Positions 60,630 to 64,000 of a stretch of DNA of 64,000 bases are shown here, one piece after another. A program made the translations under genes and the position numbers. The stretch's first letter is position 1. Every line of letters starts with the position of its first letter. The notes beneath the pieces were generated by a model. The model saw nothing but the letters and a program-made list of their open reading frames with translations. It was not told the origin of the DNA and searched no databases. The stretch comes from Lentinus brumalis (Eukaryota > Basidiomycota > Agaricomycetes > Polyporales > Polyporaceae), in NCBI GenBank assembly GCA_001792895.1, contig MARA01000001.1, positions 558,001 through 622,000 of the forward strand, read 5' to 3'.

Positions 60630-61911
60630 CTACGCCGAGGTTCTGCCGAGCTGGTTCTCGATCGCTGCCTCGACCTCCCTCTTCGCAATCCTGTATAGCT
60701 CTTCAGTCTTGTAAACGGGCTTCCATCCCAGGTCCCTCCGCGCTCTGTTCGCGCGGCAGCGGGCGTTAGTGAAGTGCATGAACGCAATGAAGTCACCCCC
60801 AAAGATCTTGGCGCGTTCTTCCGCGGTGAACTCGGTGGGTTCTGCGTCGTCCGCGCGGCCGGCCTCGACGAGCCCGGTCCCGATGGCCTTGCAGAGGGCG
60901 TACAGGCTGTGCTCGCCGTTCTCAGCAAAGTAGTAGCCTTCGCGGCCGTGTCCCAGCTTGGCGGGATCGTTGAGGGCCTTGTCGAAGAGCAGGTAGAGCA
61001 GCTGCGCAGCTGCGAGTGAGAGAAGTTCAGCACCAATGATCTCCTGAGAATCCGAGCGGCGGACGAGACTCACTGTCGTCGATGTGGACGTCCGCCCAGA
61101 TGCATGCGCCCTTCCCGACGACGCCTGCACGACCACGAGCGAGGAACGCCTCGGCGTACCACGAGACCTGGTTCATGTTCCGCTTGGCGACTCCGGCTTC
61201 GAACAGCGGGCCGCTGGGGAAGCCGTAGATGATGCCCGGGGCGACGATGTAGGTGCGCGCGTAGCCCTCCGTGTCCGCGGCAGCGACCAGCAGGTCCACG
61301 GCGTGGTGGACTGCAGTGCGAGGGATGGCGTCGATTGCAGCGATGTCGAGGTCCGAGGTGACCGTCGGGGATGCGAACTCGCCGCGGGCGTCGTCGATGA
61401 GGAAGCCTGCGCCGGACTGCGACAGTGTGAGCAATGCATACGGTGGCTAGTAGATGACTCTCTACTCATCGGACATGGATGAGGATGGGCGTGTCTCCGG
61501 TCTTCTCGTGGCGCTTCTTCATGCCGGCCAGAATGGCCTTCATGGGCGGCTCGTCGTCCGCGTCTGCCTGTAGAGCCAGACTTAGATCTGCTAATGCTGG
61601 TATGCACGGCGACGTACCGCCTGGAATACCAGGTGTGCACCCTCCGCGAGCTCGGTGAGCTTGTCGAGATCCTTGAGGGACCCAACGACTGCCTTCACGC
61701 CGAACTTGCTCTCGAGGATCTTCGCGCTGTCGGGATCGCGGACGAGGGCGGTGATATCGAAGGTATGCGCCAGCGGATGGGCGAGGATGCGTTGGAGACC
61801 ATTGCCGCCGATGTATCCTAGGACGGCCGTCAGTGCCGACGCGGGTATGCCAGATGAGAAATGCTCACCGGTTGCGCCAGTGCAAAAGATGGAGATATTT
61901 CCTGTGGACAT
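60630..61911 (-). CDS. NmrA/SDR-like NAD(P)-binding protein (copy 4 of 4)
   Basis: ATG 61909-61911 gives MSTGNISIFCTGATG, spliced to YIGGNGLQRILAHPLAHTFD. Then ITALVRDPDSAKILESKFG, VVGSLKDLDKLTELAEGAHL, DTPILIHV, SDLDIAAIDAIPRTAVHHAV, GYARTYIVAPGIIYGFPSGP, KGACIWADVHIDD, and a last exon with LYLLFDKALNDPAKLGHGRE, GYYFAENGEHSLYALCKAIG and RARRDLGWKPVYK. It ends NQLGRTSA before TAG 60630-60632. All frames are open. It is the most diverged of the four copies around the middle (GKGACIW instead of GGGKN-W). It is convergent with the F-box gene, with 58 bp between stops. Confidence 0.85.
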
Positions 61912-61994
61912 GCTGTTGCGTTGTATGGTGAAGGTAATGAAATTGGAAAGGCGGTGTGTACTTCGGTGAAGCCCAGTGGCAGCGTTTCAGCTCT

Positions 61995-62002
61995 CCTTTA
62001 TA
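61995..62002 (-). promoter_or_regulatory. TATA box (TATAAAGG) of NAD(P)-binding copy 4
   Basis: CCTTTATA on the plus strand reads TATAAAGG on the minus strand, 84-91 bp upstream of the ATG at 61911. Confidence 0.6.
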
Positions 62003-64000
62003 GCTGGGTCGGCCATCCTTCAGACGCGAGCGATGGACGTGCGGGTGTTGGCCGTGTATACGCAGCCGTCCGGCCGCGAAGTGCAGCACACTCTCCCTAC
62101 TACTCATTTCCCGACAGACCGGGAAGAAGCATCCGGACATATGGGGTTAACGAACTCGTCGACCGAGTTGTGGCTGTGTCGCCGATCGGGAGAGCTCCTT
62201 TGACTCGAAGCGTTCTTGATAAGTACGGATGTTGCGGCAGTGCGTATGAAGCACGATTGCCTGGTGGCGATGCTACTCATCTAGCATAGGAGTCCTGTGT
62301 GGAGAGGAGCTGCAGCTGTCCTGGTCAGTGTGCGCTCTGGACAGACGAGTTCGCATTTGAGGTCCCGATCGGAATATGCCTCCGTCACCGCCACGTCGCA
62401 GATAGAGCCGTTGAACAGAGCCGTAGAACGTGTCAGTGATGTTGCCGAACCCCGACGGGGGCCTAGTGTCCCATCACCCTCGCGAGCGGCACCACGATGT
62501 GCAATACCGAGGTTAGAGGCAGAGAGAACCATTTGAAGCATCACCTCCCATCCCATGAATGAGGTTCAGGCCGCATGAAAATTCTTTGAATTTTCGCTCA
62601 CCATGGGCAGTAGAGACAGAGATTTGACGCCACATTCGGCATGGGTGAGCCCCATTACAGAAGTGTGGTTGCGACGAGAGGCACGCCTTCTGCATGCTGC
62701 AAAAGAGGCCTTCAACCGCTGGGAAGTTACGACATGGTGAGCTACAGTCCATTTGATTTCTACCTTTGCGTAAGGGCCAAGGGAGCCTACATATAATGGA
62801 TCTTCTGACGTGTCGTGTATAGAAGAGTCAAGGCCTTGGCTCTCGCTGATCCTTCTTTGGGATGAAGCATGTCGCTTCCGGGGTGCGATGTTGCACGAGC
62901 GTGATAGAGAAGAAGGTGCTGCGGATAATCATAAAGCTCATCGATGCGCCGAGCACTCGTTTGGGTATATATAGCAAGGTTCGGGTTCGAATATGAACCT
63001 CCTGGCGGCGCGGGCGCTGTCGTGAAGGGGGTCAATGGACGCAGAGCAATCTATGTAGGCGGGATGATTTAGTAGAACGGCATAGTGGACATGTCTTCGT
63101 TTAGGAGGAGTTGAGAGGGGATACGTACTAGGCGGCTACTAAGTAGTAGGCGCGGCGTTGAGGCGGTTAAGGGCAATGGCTTTAGTTCCTAACAAGAACA
63201 AATAAGTAGTGCTGGGCGCCATCTGGAGCTGGAGCCAGGAGCGACCCAGGCGAAGGCTCCTCAAGTTCTCATCACGACCATAACGACCTCATCTCGCTTT
63301 ATGTATTCTGCTTCGTCTCTATAACACTCTGTGTATGCCAATCTGGGGAAACTAAACTATGCACTCCCTCCTCACGTCTCTTGTGGTCCTGGGACTAGTG
63401 GAGGACTTCGTTTGGGCGCAGCAGTCTACCGCGGTCTCAAGGTGTGTGCTCTGATATTTTACATGAACGCGGATAGGAGATGGGGGACTCTTGACTCGGG
63501 GAAGTGGTCCGGGGAAGGCTTCACTTAGGGGAATGCTGCATTCGTTACAAGAACGATTGACTTGGTCTCGAGAGCAGGGGTCGGTCGTGGGCCATGCAGC
63601 ATCCCAAGATGGGAGTCCAGCGCGATTGCGGACGAGTATCTACCAAACTGGTAGCAGTGGAAACGTGCTAGTCGAGTTTAGCGTAACACCCACTTCCACT
63701 TCCACTTGTCTCGGTGCATAGCTGCAGAGCTTGTTGCCGGCGAGGATGAGGCATATCTGCATGACGTCAGGATGGAGGCAAGCTGATGGGCCGTCAACCT
63801 TTCGCAACCACCAGTTGCGCTCCCTTGAGCGGGTTCGCACTTCCGTATTGCATTGCAATTGCGGCTGCAATGGATGGAGTGGCGAATTCGGCCGTTCGGG
63901 GAACTCCCATCTTCACGATTCTCGTCTATTCATCTCGGACGGATAGAACATAGCACGATCGCGTGGGGATGCTGCCTAGGTGCCCACGGTCCTGCGCATT
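62003..64000. other. Right-end intergenic DNA, no gene recognised
   Basis: About 2 kb without a gene I can support. Short open frames on both strands show no family motifs. A perfect hairpin (GAAAATTC, TTT loop, GAATTTTC) is at 62577-62595 and a CTACTAAGTAGTAG near-palindrome lies near 63136. Confidence 0.45.

Noticed and set aside
63331..63946. Small open frames at the right end
   Set aside because: Short, overlapping on both strands and without family resemblance.

Overview
The window looks like nuclear DNA of an Agaricomycete (mushroom-forming basidiomycete), most likely a polypore-type fungus. The evidence is GC-rich genes broken by many short GT-AG introns (about 50-70 nt), Plavaka and Tnp2 class transposases typical of these genomes, and fungal single-copy genes (NPR3, a YVC1-type TRP channel, a YANK kinase). 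No prokaryotic signals (operons, ribosome binding sites, CRISPR) were seen.

Layout. 1-9.0 kb is a transposon cluster: a Plavaka transposase with open frames on the minus strand, running off the left edge; a divergently transcribed acidic, AT-hook-like protein; a 5'-truncated, frameshifted Tnp2 (CACTA-type) transposase; and an unknown ORF with its own TATA box. 9.0-10.7 kb is non-coding repeat DNA (palindromic units about 118 bp apart, a 10-mer array, and an array of GAAAGG/CCTTTC cores). 10.8-12.5 kb is a decayed WD40-like gene. 13.8-42.3 kb is the main genic part: macrodomain, YANK kinase, YVC1 channel, sugar transporter, WD40-like protein, NAD(P)-binding protein, NPR3, an extended SDR, a Gfo/Idh/MocA dehydrogenase, a tail-anchored membrane protein, an SRPK-like kinase and a second NAD(P)-binding protein. 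42.3-48.0 kb is a gene-poor island holding a SINE with target-site duplication and several short-repeat clusters. 48.0-62 kb is genic again: a second SRPK-like kinase, a glycosyltransferase, a third WD40-like gene, an F-box protein and two more NAD(P)-binding proteins. 62-64 kb has no recognisable gene.

How it fits together. No metabolic pathway or biosynthetic cluster is evident. The striking feature is interleaved local gene families: WD40-like (3 copies, one dead), NmrA/SDR-like NAD(P)-binding proteins (4 copies, one frameshifted) and SRPK-like kinases (2 copies, one frameshifted). This suggests repeated local duplication in a repeat-rich neighbourhood. Several apparent breaks are one-base losses, three of them at or beside short homopolymers, so they could be assembly errors rather than true mutations. 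Gene ends were inferred by reading splice sites and comparing the copies by eye; exon boundaries inside multi-exon genes are approximate unless a position is given.
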